From: Richelia sp. UBA3308
Lineage (GTDB): Bacteria > Cyanobacteriota > Cyanobacteriia > Cyanobacteriales > Nostocaceae
NCBI GenBank assembly: GCA_002361335.1
Contig: DESS01000288.1
Span: 22,389 to 56,463 of the forward strand
Direction: 5' to 3'
DNA length: 34,075 nt
Shown: positions 24,845-32,708 of the stretch, piece by piece
How the letters are laid out: each line of letters starts with the position of its first letter
Numbering within the stretch: the stretch's first letter is position 1
Made by a program: the position numbers and the translations under genes
The notes under the pieces: model-generated
Told to the model about the DNA's origin: nothing
The model's database searches: none
Seen by the model: only the letters and a program-made list of their open reading frames with translations

Positions 24845-25468
24845 TTAGCTGTTCAAGAAACGATTTTTGAGAAGATTAATGCCAATCTGGAATATTTTAG
24901 GAGTTAAACGAATCAAATCTACAATATGACCAAAAACACTTTGTTTATTTTGAGGTTCTATTGTTGTTTCTTTAGCTGGTCTTTCATATTTAAACATACA
25001 AACGCAGTCACCATCTGCTTGTCTGCTGAGAATCTTAGCTTTCATTCCAGGAAAAGCTTTTCTAGTAGCTTCTTGTTCCATTTCACATATGACACGACAA
25101 GGACTTTCAAGACCATATTCTTTTGCGAGGGAAAGAACGGGACAAACTTTTTGCACTTCTAGTACAGCATCTGTTCCTGGTTGGGAGATATCGAGGACTT
25201 CCATATTAAAGCCCATAATCCGAAAGATAGGCTTTGCATGAGTAAAACCTTTTGCTAAAGTGGTCTTATCAATGAAAGCACCCATAAAAGCTTTTTGTTG
25301 AGCCGGGTAGTTTAACATCATTTTTTCAAAAGCTGCATCTTCCCCGATTTCCGAAGCAAGCTTTTTATAAGCTGCAAATCTATTTCTGAACATATTTACA
25401 GCTTTGGATGAATCCATTTTCATCACATCGCTCATGTTGATGTCACCAATCCCGATAATATTATCCAT
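24845..25468 (-). CDS. Cysteine-rich protein, L-2-amino-thiazoline-4-carboxylate hydrolase-like
   Basis: A 207-residue protein with no membrane segment. The C-terminal half has a Cys pattern (Cys109, 124, 128, 155, 157) in VCPVLSLAKEYGLESPCRVI and ADGDCVCMFKYE, like the ATC-hydrolase-like family (as I remember, PF14196). Members sit in many biosynthetic clusters with unclear chemistry. I treat the name as a fold hint, not a function. The ATG at 25468 is chosen because AAGGAGG lies 7 bases upstream; the open frame to 25540 is not supported. Tight spacing (8 bases) to the FAD oxidase suggests joint action. The last 35 residues are amphipathic (FGHIVDLIRLTPKIFQIGIN). A V4R-type vinyl-reductase relative is a less likely alternative. 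Confidence 0.75.
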   Translation of the reverse strand: MDNIIGIGDINMSDVMKMDSSKAVNMFRNRFAAYKKLASEIGEDAAFEKMMLNYPAQQKAFMGAFIDKTTLAKGFTHAKPIFRIMGFNMEVLDISQPGTDAVLEVQKVCPVLSLAKEYGLESPCRVICEMEQEATRKAFPGMKAKILSRQADGDCVCMFKYERPAKETTIEPQNKQSVFGHIVDLIRLTPKIFQIGINLLKNRFLNS

Positions 25469-25630
25469 TTTGAATCCTCCTTTTTTACTATTTATTGAAA
25501 GACAATCAAAGACTTTGTGTGTTTTTTTTGGTAAAGCCAATATTACTTCTATCTGTCTGCAATATTGGCTAGTAAATACTGCATTACCGACTTTGAGGTA
25601 ATAACTATCTTGATGACGGAAATAAATATT

Positions 25631-25897
25631 TTAAATTAAATTTATCAACCTCCCAAAGTACAAAATGATGATTAACAGCGCCATGTATCTGATAAGCAAA
25701 ATGCAAAACAATACTATGCCAATTTCCTGCTGTGGTTTAAGATCTAGGTAACTCAAGCATTTTTTCGGAACTAATCCGATAAATGCAATTATTGAATTAG
25801 TAAATTTAATTGAGTTGTACCTAGATATTGACGTATTAAGTGGTACAGGAAATGTCAAATTTTTGTCTATAGATATTTCACCGTTTTGTTTTCTCAT
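25631..25897 (-). CDS. Small hypothetical membrane protein
   Basis: An 88-residue frame on the same strand as its neighbours, 34 bases after hemF and 162 before the ATC-like gene. The N-terminal 55 residues are polar and basic; residues about 57-85 (QEIGIVLFCILLIRYMALLI and onwards) are a membrane segment. No family is recognised and the ribosome site is weak (GAGC). It could be a real small cluster protein or a chance frame in AT-rich DNA. Its position in a co-directional run is the main support. Confidence 0.4.
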   Translation of the reverse strand: MRKQNGEISIDKNLTFPVPLNTSISRYNSIKFTNSIIAFIGLVPKKCLSYLDLKPQQEIGIVLFCILLIRYMALLIIILYFGRLINLI

Positions 25898-25931
25898 TTT
25901 TTGCTCGCTATAAAATAGATGATTGAAAGCT

Positions 25932-26936
25932 TTACACCCACTCTCGTGGATTTCTCAATACCTCTACAAGTTTCGCTTCTGGACTATCAGAAACTGGTTC
26001 ATCGCTATAGTTCCAAAAAGCTTCTCCAGGCATACAGTTAAGGACACTTTGGGTGTTGACAATACCGCTATCTAAACCAAAACGTACTCCTCTATCGTGC
26101 AGTAAAATAAATTCAGCGTATCGTCCGCGTCTGAGACGTTGCCAATACTTATTTTGTTCTGTAAATTCCATGTCTTTGCGTTTTTCTACAATCGGGATAT
26201 AGGCCCGAATGAATGCTTCAGAACAAGTTTTGACAAACGAAAATAAAGTCTCTATATTATCGTCTTGTAGATTGTCAAAAAAGAGTCCGCCTACTCCACG
26301 ACATTCACTACGATGAGGAAGATAGAAGTATTGATCACACCACTTTTTAAAACGTGGGTAGTATTCTGAGTTGTGTTTGTCACAAGCTTCTTTATGCACC
26401 TGATGAAAATGAACGGCATCTTCTTCAAATAAGTAAATAGGAGTTAAATCACCTCCTCCACCAAACCACCAGGAACCAGGTTCAGTACCATCACCTATTT
26501 GGAAGTAGCGGTAGTTGACATGGGCTGTCGGTACCATTGGGTTATTTGCATTGATGACAACGCTAGTACTAGTGGCAAAAAAAGAAGTACTTTTTTGGTT
26601 CGCTTTTTCATCTCCCGATTCAACCGGGACAATATCTGCACCTTGGAAAGTCATACCAGGAGGTAATTGTCCTTGCTTTGATACATAGTTAAGACCAACT
26701 TTTTCAAATACATTTCCGCCTCGCAATGCTTTATCAATATAAGTTATGCCGTTGCTGCTTTCTCCTTCTATCCATTGATATTTTTCATCTAACGTCCAGC
26801 TTTGCTCCTGTAATTGAGTGCCATCTATATCTTCAAGTGCATGGGAAATATTATCAAACATATCCCACAGAACTTTTTCTATTCTAGTGCCAATAGTTAG
26901 CTGTTTTTCTGTATTGTTTTCGAGAATTTGAACCAT
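25932..26936 (-). CDS. hemF: HemF-like coproporphyrinogen III oxidase, divergent paralogue
   Basis: A 334-residue member of the oxygen-dependent coproporphyrinogen oxidase family. It keeps NPMVPTAHVNYRYF, WWFGGGGDLTPIYLFEEDAV, HRSECRGVGGLFFDNL and RRGRYAEFILLHDRG. Compared with the canonical copy beside it, it differs in the active-site strands: GGGID to GGGGD, TPYY to TPIY, VEFNLVYDRG to AEFILLHDRG, and MSLPPLVRWEY to NCMPGEAFWNY. It also has an insert after the GLNYVSKQG region (VPVESGDEKANQKS). HemF normally removes CO2 from two propionates of coproporphyrinogen III to give vinyl groups. Having two unequal copies in one cluster suggests this one has changed substrate or region-specificity. 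AGAGGT lies before the ATG. Confidence 0.93.
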   Translation of the reverse strand: MVQILENNTEKQLTIGTRIEKVLWDMFDNISHALEDIDGTQLQEQSWTLDEKYQWIEGESSNGITYIDKALRGGNVFEKVGLNYVSKQGQLPPGMTFQGADIVPVESGDEKANQKSTSFFATSTSVVINANNPMVPTAHVNYRYFQIGDGTEPGSWWFGGGGDLTPIYLFEEDAVHFHQVHKEACDKHNSEYYPRFKKWCDQYFYLPHRSECRGVGGLFFDNLQDDNIETLFSFVKTCSEAFIRAYIPIVEKRKDMEFTEQNKYWQRLRRGRYAEFILLHDRGVRFGLDSGIVNTQSVLNCMPGEAFWNYSDEPVSDSPEAKLVEVLRNPREWV

Positions 26937-27159
26937 GATTAATTACCTCTGAATAAATTAACTAATTTGAGAGGATGTTTTAAAAGTATCCGGCGCTTTA
27001 TTACCGGTCGGCGGAGCTATTGATGGCTCCGCGCTACTACACAAGCAAAGTCCACCGTAAGGTGCTGCACCTATTGCTCGCCAGCAAAGTATACAATTTG
27101 ACTTTACAAACATCTTCTGAAGAAGGAAGTTGATTTTGAATTAAGAAACAATATCTTTC
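26937..27159. repeat. Spacer with palindromic repeats between the two hemF genes
   Basis: The 223-base spacer holds gcggagc (27011-27017) and gctccgc (27026-27032) with an 8-base loop, and a second short stem cacc/ggtg near 27050-27062. These look like dispersed cyanobacterial repeats. A promoter for the second half of the cluster could also lie here, but I see no clear one. Confidence 0.5.
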
Positions 27160-28197
27160 TTACTTGCTAGAAACTGCTAGAGAAACCCAATCTTGCGGTT
27201 TTAAAAAGGTTTCATACAGTTGTGCTTCTGGTGTATTGGCTTCTGGTTGATAACCATATTCCCAGCGCACCAGGGGTGGTAAGGACATTAAAATAGACTC
27301 TGTACGTCCGTTGGTTTGCAAACCAAATAGGGTACCACGGTCATAAACTAGGTTAAATTCTACATACCTACCTCTGCGATATAATTGAAAATTGCGTTGA
27401 TGTTCGCCATATTCGGTGAACCTGCGTCGTTCTACTATCGGTAAGTAGACATCTATAAATGCCTCTCCACAAGTACGCACAAAGGCAAATAATTCTTCCC
27501 AAGTGCGGGGTACCGGTGTACCTATTTGGTTGCTAGCTACCGCAGCAGGGGAATCGGAATTATTTCCGTGATATAGCTGTCCCTGACCATCTTGATAGTC
27601 AAAGAATATACCACCTATTCCACGATTTTCTTGACGATGCTTGAGATAAAAATATTCATCACACCAGGGCTTAAATACTCGGTAATAATCAGGATGATGG
27701 GCATCACAAGCCTGTTTGAGGGTGGAATGGAAATGAACTGCATCCTCTGCAAAGGGATAGTAAGGTGTTAAATCTATACCACCACCGAACCACCAAACCG
27801 GGCCCGCTTCAAAGTAACGGTAGTTGAGGTGAACTGTGGGTACATAAGGATTAACGGGATGCAACACCAAAGATACACCTGTGGCATAAAATTTATGCCC
27901 TGCTGCTTCTGGACGTTGGGTGAGAATGGAAGGTGGGAGATGAGAACCCCATACCTCGGAGAAGTTGACTCCTCCTTGTTCAAATACATCACCATTGCGG
28001 AGGATGCGCGATCGCCCTCCACCTCCTTGGGGACGTTGCCAATTATCTTCGTTAAATTTGCCCGTACCATCTAATACTTCTAAGCTAAGACAAATTTTCG
28101 ACTGCAAATTTTGCATTAATTGGCTAACTCTAGCCTTGCTATTTTTTGGGGGTAAAGATTGAGAAGATTTTACTTGGGGAGTCCAAACTGTTGTCAT
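27160..28197 (-). CDS. hemF: Coproporphyrinogen III oxidase, oxygen-dependent, canonical
   Basis: A 345-residue enzyme, full length, with the family motifs NGDVFEQGGVNFSEVWG, NPYVPTVHLNYRYFE, WWFGGGIDLTPYYPFAEDAV, CDEYFYLKHRQENRGIGGIF and YRRGRYVEFNLVYDRGTLFG. It decarboxylates coproporphyrinogen III to protoporphyrinogen IX, using O2. It resembles the standard cyanobacterial HemF over its whole length. It is the first of two hemF genes in the transcription order after hemB. No strong Shine-Dalgarno sequence is visible. It could serve either core haem/chlorophyll synthesis or the cluster product. Confidence 0.96.
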   Translation of the reverse strand: MTTVWTPQVKSSQSLPPKNSKARVSQLMQNLQSKICLSLEVLDGTGKFNEDNWQRPQGGGGRSRILRNGDVFEQGGVNFSEVWGSHLPPSILTQRPEAAGHKFYATGVSLVLHPVNPYVPTVHLNYRYFEAGPVWWFGGGIDLTPYYPFAEDAVHFHSTLKQACDAHHPDYYRVFKPWCDEYFYLKHRQENRGIGGIFFDYQDGQGQLYHGNNSDSPAAVASNQIGTPVPRTWEELFAFVRTCGEAFIDVYLPIVERRRFTEYGEHQRNFQLYRRGRYVEFNLVYDRGTLFGLQTNGRTESILMSLPPLVRWEYGYQPEANTPEAQLYETFLKPQDWVSLAVSSK

Positions 28198-28360
28198 GAT
28201 ATCTTATCTTATTTTTGTTTCAATTTCTATGGGAGAAAACTTAGCTAAAATTTCTCGATGTTGCTAACAGATTTCCTCTTGTCCATAAGTGGCTGTTCTG
28301 AAATTTTGTTACACTTTATAGGAATTACAAAGGGAAACTTTAGTGAGAAAAGATAATATT

Positions 28361-29354
28361 CTAATTATCTGAGTTCTGTAACCAACGAGCGGCATCTTTG
28401 GCATGATATGTCAAAATCATGTCAGCCCCAGCGCGTTTAAAGCTAGTGAGAGTTTCCATTACTACTCTTTTTTCATCAATCCAGCCGTTGAGAGCGGCAG
28501 CTTTAATCATAGAATATTCCCCAGAAACGTTATAAGCAGCAACTGGAAGATTACAAGCTTGCTTAACGCGCCAAATAATATCCATGTAGGCTAAAGCTGG
28601 TTTAACCATCAGCATATCGGCACCTTCTGCAATATCAAGTTCGATTTCCTGGCGTTGCTTCCCGAGCATTCGCCGAATCCATTTGATAAGTACGGCGATC
28701 GCCAAATTGAGGGGATGAATCTGCGGCATCGCGAAACGGACCATAATAAGAGGAAGCATATTTGGCTGCATAGGACATAATTGGTATGTCTTGGTAACCA
28801 GCTGCATCCAATGCCGTCCGAATTGCCCCAACAAAACCATCCATCATCCCGGAAGGAGCAATAATATCTACACCAGCTTTTGCTTGAGAAATTGCGGTTT
28901 TTTTCAGTAATTCTAATGTGGGGTCATTTAAAACACGCCCAGTTAAGTCGTCTACTTGTAAATATCCGCAGTGTCCGTGACTGGTATATTCACATAAACA
29001 AGTATCGGCGATGACGATTAATTCTGGTACTGCTTGTTTAACAGCAGCGGCGGCTTTTTGGACAATACCGCAATCATGCCATGCACCTGTTGCTTCTAAG
29101 TCTTTATCTTCTGGAATACCAAAGAGAATAATGGCAGGAATACCTAAGTGGTAAACATCTTTGGCTTCTTCTACGATTTTATCTACGGATAATTGGTAAA
29201 CTCCAGCCATGGATGAAACTTCTTCGGCAATTCCTTTACCGGGTACCGCAAACAGGGGATAAATTAAGTCATTAGTATTCAAGACTGTCTCTCTTACCAT
29301 CCGACGTATTTGGGGATGGTTTCTCAATCGACGAGGACGGTGATTTGGAAACAT
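28361..29354 (-). pseudogene. hemB: Porphobilinogen synthase gene (hemB), frameshifted as read
   Basis: The first frame, from the ATG at 29354 (MFPNHRPRRLRNHPQIRRMV), encodes residues 1-233 including the metal site DTCLCEYTSHGHCG and the first active-site Lys198 (SYAAKYASSYYGPFRDA), then goes off frame after YQMDSANAREA and stops at 28635. The rest is intact in another frame: EIELDIAEGADMLMVKPALA, with the Schiff-base Lys, to the normal end HAKDAARWLQ at 28361. One extra base at the GG of 28651-28652 explains it: removing it gives a 330-residue protein of normal size with REA-TQ-EIELD in register. HemB joins two 5-aminolevulinate molecules to porphobilinogen. Either this copy is dead, with another hemB elsewhere, or the sequence has an error. 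hemC lies just upstream. Confidence 0.9.
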
Positions 29355-29425
29355 ATAATTAATTGAGGAAATGAGTATTAAGGGGGAAAAATAGGCTAAA
29401 TATCGGCGCACTTCTGTGCTATAAT

Positions 29426-30391
29426 TCACAACCTGTGTGTCTGGTATATTTCTGCCAAAATTTCTTGCGCTCCCCTAAAGCGTAAGTTATTAGCCAGTTC
29501 TAAACCAACCATTTCTGGTTGATTAGAATCTCCAATAACAGTGTCTTTGAGCATACGTTTACCATCCACGCTAGCTACAAACCCACTTAATATCAGGGTA
29601 TCTTTGTTTAATTTAGTATTTACTCCAATAGGTACTTGACAACCGCCTTCTAATTCCCTGAGAAAAGCACGTTCTGCCATCACACAAGTACGGGTAGGTA
29701 AATGTTCGATAGTTTGGAGTAATGATAGTATTTCTCTATCTTCAGTTCGACATTCAATCGCCAAGGCTCCTTGTCCGACAGCATGTAGAGAGATTTCTGG
29801 CGGTAATACTTGATGAATGCGACGATCCATTCTCAATCTTTTTAACCCTGCTACAGCTAAAATCAATACATCGTATTCGCCATTATCGAGTTTTGCCAGA
29901 CGGGTATTTAAGTTTCCCCGAATATCTTTAAAAGTTAGGTGGGGAAATAGGTTCCGCAGTTGGGCGAGTCTTCGCAAGGAAGATGTACCGATAACTGCAC
30001 CTGGTGGTAAGGTCTGAAGTTGTCTATTTTTGTACTTTTCATGGTAAACCACAGCATCAGCAGGATTTTCTCTTTCTGTAACCGTTGCTAATACTAAACC
30101 CTTTGGTAAACGAGTAGGTAAATCCTTGAGAGAGTGAACGGCAAAGTCAATCTCTCGATTTAACATTGCTAATTCCAGTTCTTTGGTGAATAGAGCTTTA
30201 TCGCCAATTTTGGATAATGCTACATCCAGAATTTTATCCCCTTGGGTAGATAGTTTTTCAACTTCAAAGGATATGTTAGGAAACTGCTTCTGGAGTTGTT
30301 GCTGTACCCAGTAAGTCTGAACTAAAGCAAGTTCGCTTTTCCGAGAACCAATACGAATTGTTCGAGAAGGAAGTGAAATTATAGATGTCAT
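29426..30391 (-). CDS. hemC: Hydroxymethylbilane synthase (porphobilinogen deaminase)
   Basis: A 321-residue enzyme that polymerises four porphobilinogens into hydroxymethylbilane. The dipyrromethane-cofactor Cys251 is in ELEGGCQVPIGV. Other motifs: RIGSRKSELALVQT, FAVHSLKDLPTRLP, GTSSLRRLAQL and DIRGNLNTRLAKL. It is full length. It lies 5 bases after hemE, so the two are in one operon. Its stop codon overlaps an upstream in-frame GTG of hemB as GTGA, which may couple translation, although the family start of hemB is the ATG 75 bases further on. hemD, which closes the ring as the type III isomer, is not present in the window. Confidence 0.96.
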   Translation of the reverse strand: MTSIISLPSRTIRIGSRKSELALVQTYWVQQQLQKQFPNISFEVEKLSTQGDKILDVALSKIGDKALFTKELELAMLNREIDFAVHSLKDLPTRLPKGLVLATVTERENPADAVVYHEKYKNRQLQTLPPGAVIGTSSLRRLAQLRNLFPHLTFKDIRGNLNTRLAKLDNGEYDVLILAVAGLKRLRMDRRIHQVLPPEISLHAVGQGALAIECRTEDREILSLLQTIEHLPTRTCVMAERAFLRELEGGCQVPIGVNTKLNKDTLILSGFVASVDGKRMLKDTVIGDSNQPEMVGLELANNLRFRGAQEILAEIYQTHRL

Positions 30392-30396
30392 CGATC

Positions 30397-31449
30397 TTAG
30401 TTAAAATCTATGGATGAGTAATTAAGTTGTTTGACAGTTTCAAAGAAGAAAGCAACATTTTCTTCGGGAGTTTTTTGTAAAACTCCATGACCGAGATTGA
30501 AAATATGTCCGGTTTTTCCGGCTTTACGGACTGTTTCAACAATCCGTTCGCGAATCAAATCTTGAGGTCCAAATAAGATACAAGGGTCTATATTTCCTTG
30601 GACACCAATATCAGATCCAAGTCGTTGTCGCGCAACTGCCATATCAACAGTCCAGTCTACGCTAATAATGTCCACCCCAGATTGTGCCATTAACTCCAGT
30701 AATCCTCCACTATGGTTGACATAAAGGATAAGGGGCGTGTTTGGATGTACTGCTTTAATATGTTTCACCACCTGTTTGAGGTAAGGCAGAGAAAACATTT
30801 CAAAATCTTCAGGAGTTAGTTGTCCCGCCCAAGAATCAAATAATTGCAAAACTTGGGCACCGCAATCAATTTGGTAACAAGCGTACTGGGCGATCGCCGA
30901 AGCAAGTTTATCTAAAAATTTATGCAGCATGCTTGGTTGGGAATAAGCCATATTTTTGATGATGGCATAGTCTTTTGAACTTTTGCCCTCAATTGCATAA
31001 GCAGCTAATGTCCAAGGAGCGCCCACAAATCCCAAAACTGTGGCTTGATTATTAACCTCTTGTCTGAGGGTAGTCAGAATCTGACGGATAAATGGTAAAG
31101 AAGTTTCTGGATCTATAGGCGTGAGGGCATCAATTTGTGATTGAGTGCGGATTGGAACTTCAAATACTGGCCCTCTAGTTTCAATTATCTCAAAAGGAAT
31201 ACCGATGGCGGGTAACGGTGTCAAAATATCGGAGAACATAATCACACCATCTGGTTTAAAAGCGTGAAAAGGTTGCAGCGATATCTCTACTGCAATTTCG
31301 GGATTTTCCGAGCGTTCGCGAAATGAAGGATACTTTTGGCGTAAATCTCGATAAGCCTTCATGTAACGTCCAGCTTGACGCATCATCCATACTGGAGGAC
31401 GATCAAGTTCTTGACCTTGAGCAGCCTGCAATAACTTGTAATTTTCCAT
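30397..31449 (-). CDS. hemE: Uroporphyrinogen III decarboxylase
   Basis: A 350-residue enzyme that removes four acetate carboxyls from uroporphyrinogen III to give coproporphyrinogen III. The N-terminal RPPVWMMRQAGRYMKAYRDL, the active-site Asp in MFSDILTPLPAIGIPFEI, the Tyr of APWTLAAYAIEGKSSKDYA and the NLGHGVLQKTPEENV end are present. The ATG at 31449 is preferred because GGAG lies 6 bases before it; the GTG at 31461 falls inside that site. It is the first structural gene of the cluster and is followed by hemC after 5 bases. Confidence 0.96.
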   Translation of the reverse strand: MENYKLLQAAQGQELDRPPVWMMRQAGRYMKAYRDLRQKYPSFRERSENPEIAVEISLQPFHAFKPDGVIMFSDILTPLPAIGIPFEIIETRGPVFEVPIRTQSQIDALTPIDPETSLPFIRQILTTLRQEVNNQATVLGFVGAPWTLAAYAIEGKSSKDYAIIKNMAYSQPSMLHKFLDKLASAIAQYACYQIDCGAQVLQLFDSWAGQLTPEDFEMFSLPYLKQVVKHIKAVHPNTPLILYVNHSGGLLELMAQSGVDIISVDWTVDMAVARQRLGSDIGVQGNIDPCILFGPQDLIRERIVETVRKAGKTGHIFNLGHGVLQKTPEENVAFFFETVKQLNYSSIDFN

Positions 31450-31561
31450 AATTTTCTCCACAGAAGAATTAGTTTATTGGAAGATGTATCAAATTCCGAA
31501 AAGTTATATTTTTAAGGAATAAGTAAGAGGAGCTTGACGACGATTTAGAAGAAAGCAATGG

Positions 31562-31581
31562 TGCATATTTTTAAATATGCA
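31562..31581. promoter_or_regulatory. Inverted repeat upstream of hemE, candidate operator
   Basis: tgcatattt and aaatatgca (31562-31570 and 31573-31581), two bases apart, lie about 113 bases upstream of the hemE ATG. This is the most symmetrical element in the 464-base spacer. It could bind a regulator of the cluster, for example the response regulator encoded upstream. The symmetry is visible; binding is inferred. The remaining spacer is AT-rich with no other clear feature. Confidence 0.3.
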
Positions 31582-31913
31582 TCCTACATTAGATGGGGAA
31601 TACTTAAAGTTATAAATAATCTTTTATTGATTTCCCGTTGCTTTGATTAACATAGTAAACAATTTACCAAGCTAAATAAACTGTAATTTATGCTGCTTTG
31701 AATACACTTTTGTGAAGGTCGAGTAGCTTAACCCAGATTTTTCATCACATCTCTCAAAGCCTTACGATTTGATTTTACATGATTAAGAGGTAATCGCATG
31801 TTTAGGAAACACATTGTTTCTTTATGTATATATCCTAGAAAATTTAAAAGTAATAAACAATGACTTTATTTAGTTGAAAACCTAACAATTTTTGTCTTCC
31901 TACAATTACTTTT

Positions 31914-32708
31914 CTACAAATGGGCACACCGTGCTTTTCTCCAAGCTTGAGGAGTTGTCTTATGATATTGGCGAAACTGACGAAAGAAATGCACTGGATG
32001 TTGATAGCCTACTAATACTGCAATTTGATCTACTGTTTCTGAAGTTTTTACAAGTAAAGAACTTGCTGCTGACATTCGGTATTGAATAATCCATTTTTGT
32101 AAAGTTTGTCCAGTTTGGCATCTAACTAATTTAGAAAGGTAGGTAGAAGAATAACCAACAGCCTGAGCCACATCTTTGGCAGTAATCTGTTTATGATAAT
32201 TAGCCTCAATGAAGTCGAAGACTTTTCTTAACTTGGGGTTGGAAGGAAAAATCATTTGAGGTACATTTGGTGTGTTAATCTCAGTTTCTGGTAATTTTGG
32301 TATTGAGTGCAATCCGGCTGCATACCATTTTTTCATATCTGCTTTCTTTTTTAATTGAGCGGCGATCGCCCCTAATAATTCTTCTTTAGAAGAAGGTTTA
32401 ATAAGATAATCATCCGCTCCCATAACCATTCCTAAACGAATGTCATCTTTGCTAGCTTTTGCAGTATGAAAAATGAAGGGAATTATTGCTGTGGAAGGAT
32501 TTTCACGCAGCGCTTTTAGAACGGCATAACCATCAAGTTCTGGCATTATAATCTCGCTGATGATTAAATCTGGTAACTCGAATTGTGCCTTATTAACACC
32601 AATAATGCCGTTTTCTGCAACAATGACATCGAACCCTTGAGCTTTAAAACATTCTATATAAATATCTCGGCTGAGTGGTTCATGTTCAATTACTAAAATT
32701 TTGGACAT
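31914..32708 (-). CDS. Atypical response regulator with AraC-type DNA-binding domain
   Basis: A 264-residue protein. Residues 1-120 form a receiver (REC) domain: ILVIEHEP, PDLIISEIIMPELDG and HTAKASKDDIRLGMVMGADD then YLIKPSS with the conserved Lys. The phosphoacceptor Asp is Glu52 here (SEI in place of SDI), and the first acidic pair, usually E-D, is Glu8-His9. From about 155 to 264 there is an AraC helix-turn-helix pair (ITAKDVAQAVGYSSTYLSKL and IAVLVGYQHPVHFFRQFRQY). GGGAGG lies 6 bases before the ATG at 32708. No sensor kinase is nearby. It is at the head of the hem cluster on the same strand, so it is the obvious candidate cluster regulator. Loss of Asp suggests phosphorylation-independent or permanently active control, which is an inference. 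Confidence 0.9.
   Translation of the reverse strand: MSKILVIEHEPLSRDIYIECFKAQGFDVIVAENGIIGVNKAQFELPDLIISEIIMPELDGYAVLKALRENPSTAIIPFIFHTAKASKDDIRLGMVMGADDYLIKPSSKEELLGAIAAQLKKKADMKKWYAAGLHSIPKLPETEINTPNVPQMIFPSNPKLRKVFDFIEANYHKQITAKDVAQAVGYSSTYLSKLVRCQTGQTLQKWIIQYRMSAASSLLVKTSETVDQIAVLVGYQHPVHFFRQFRQYHKTTPQAWRKARCAHL

Noticed and set aside
28361..28840. Separate small gene of 159 codons downstream of hemB
   Set aside because: Its C-terminal part is the hemB continuation; the beginning is out-of-frame translation of the hemB coding region.
28635..29354. Programmed frameshift in hemB
   Set aside because: No slippery heptamer with downstream structure is evident, and hemB is not known for frameshifting; a mutation or sequencing error is simpler.
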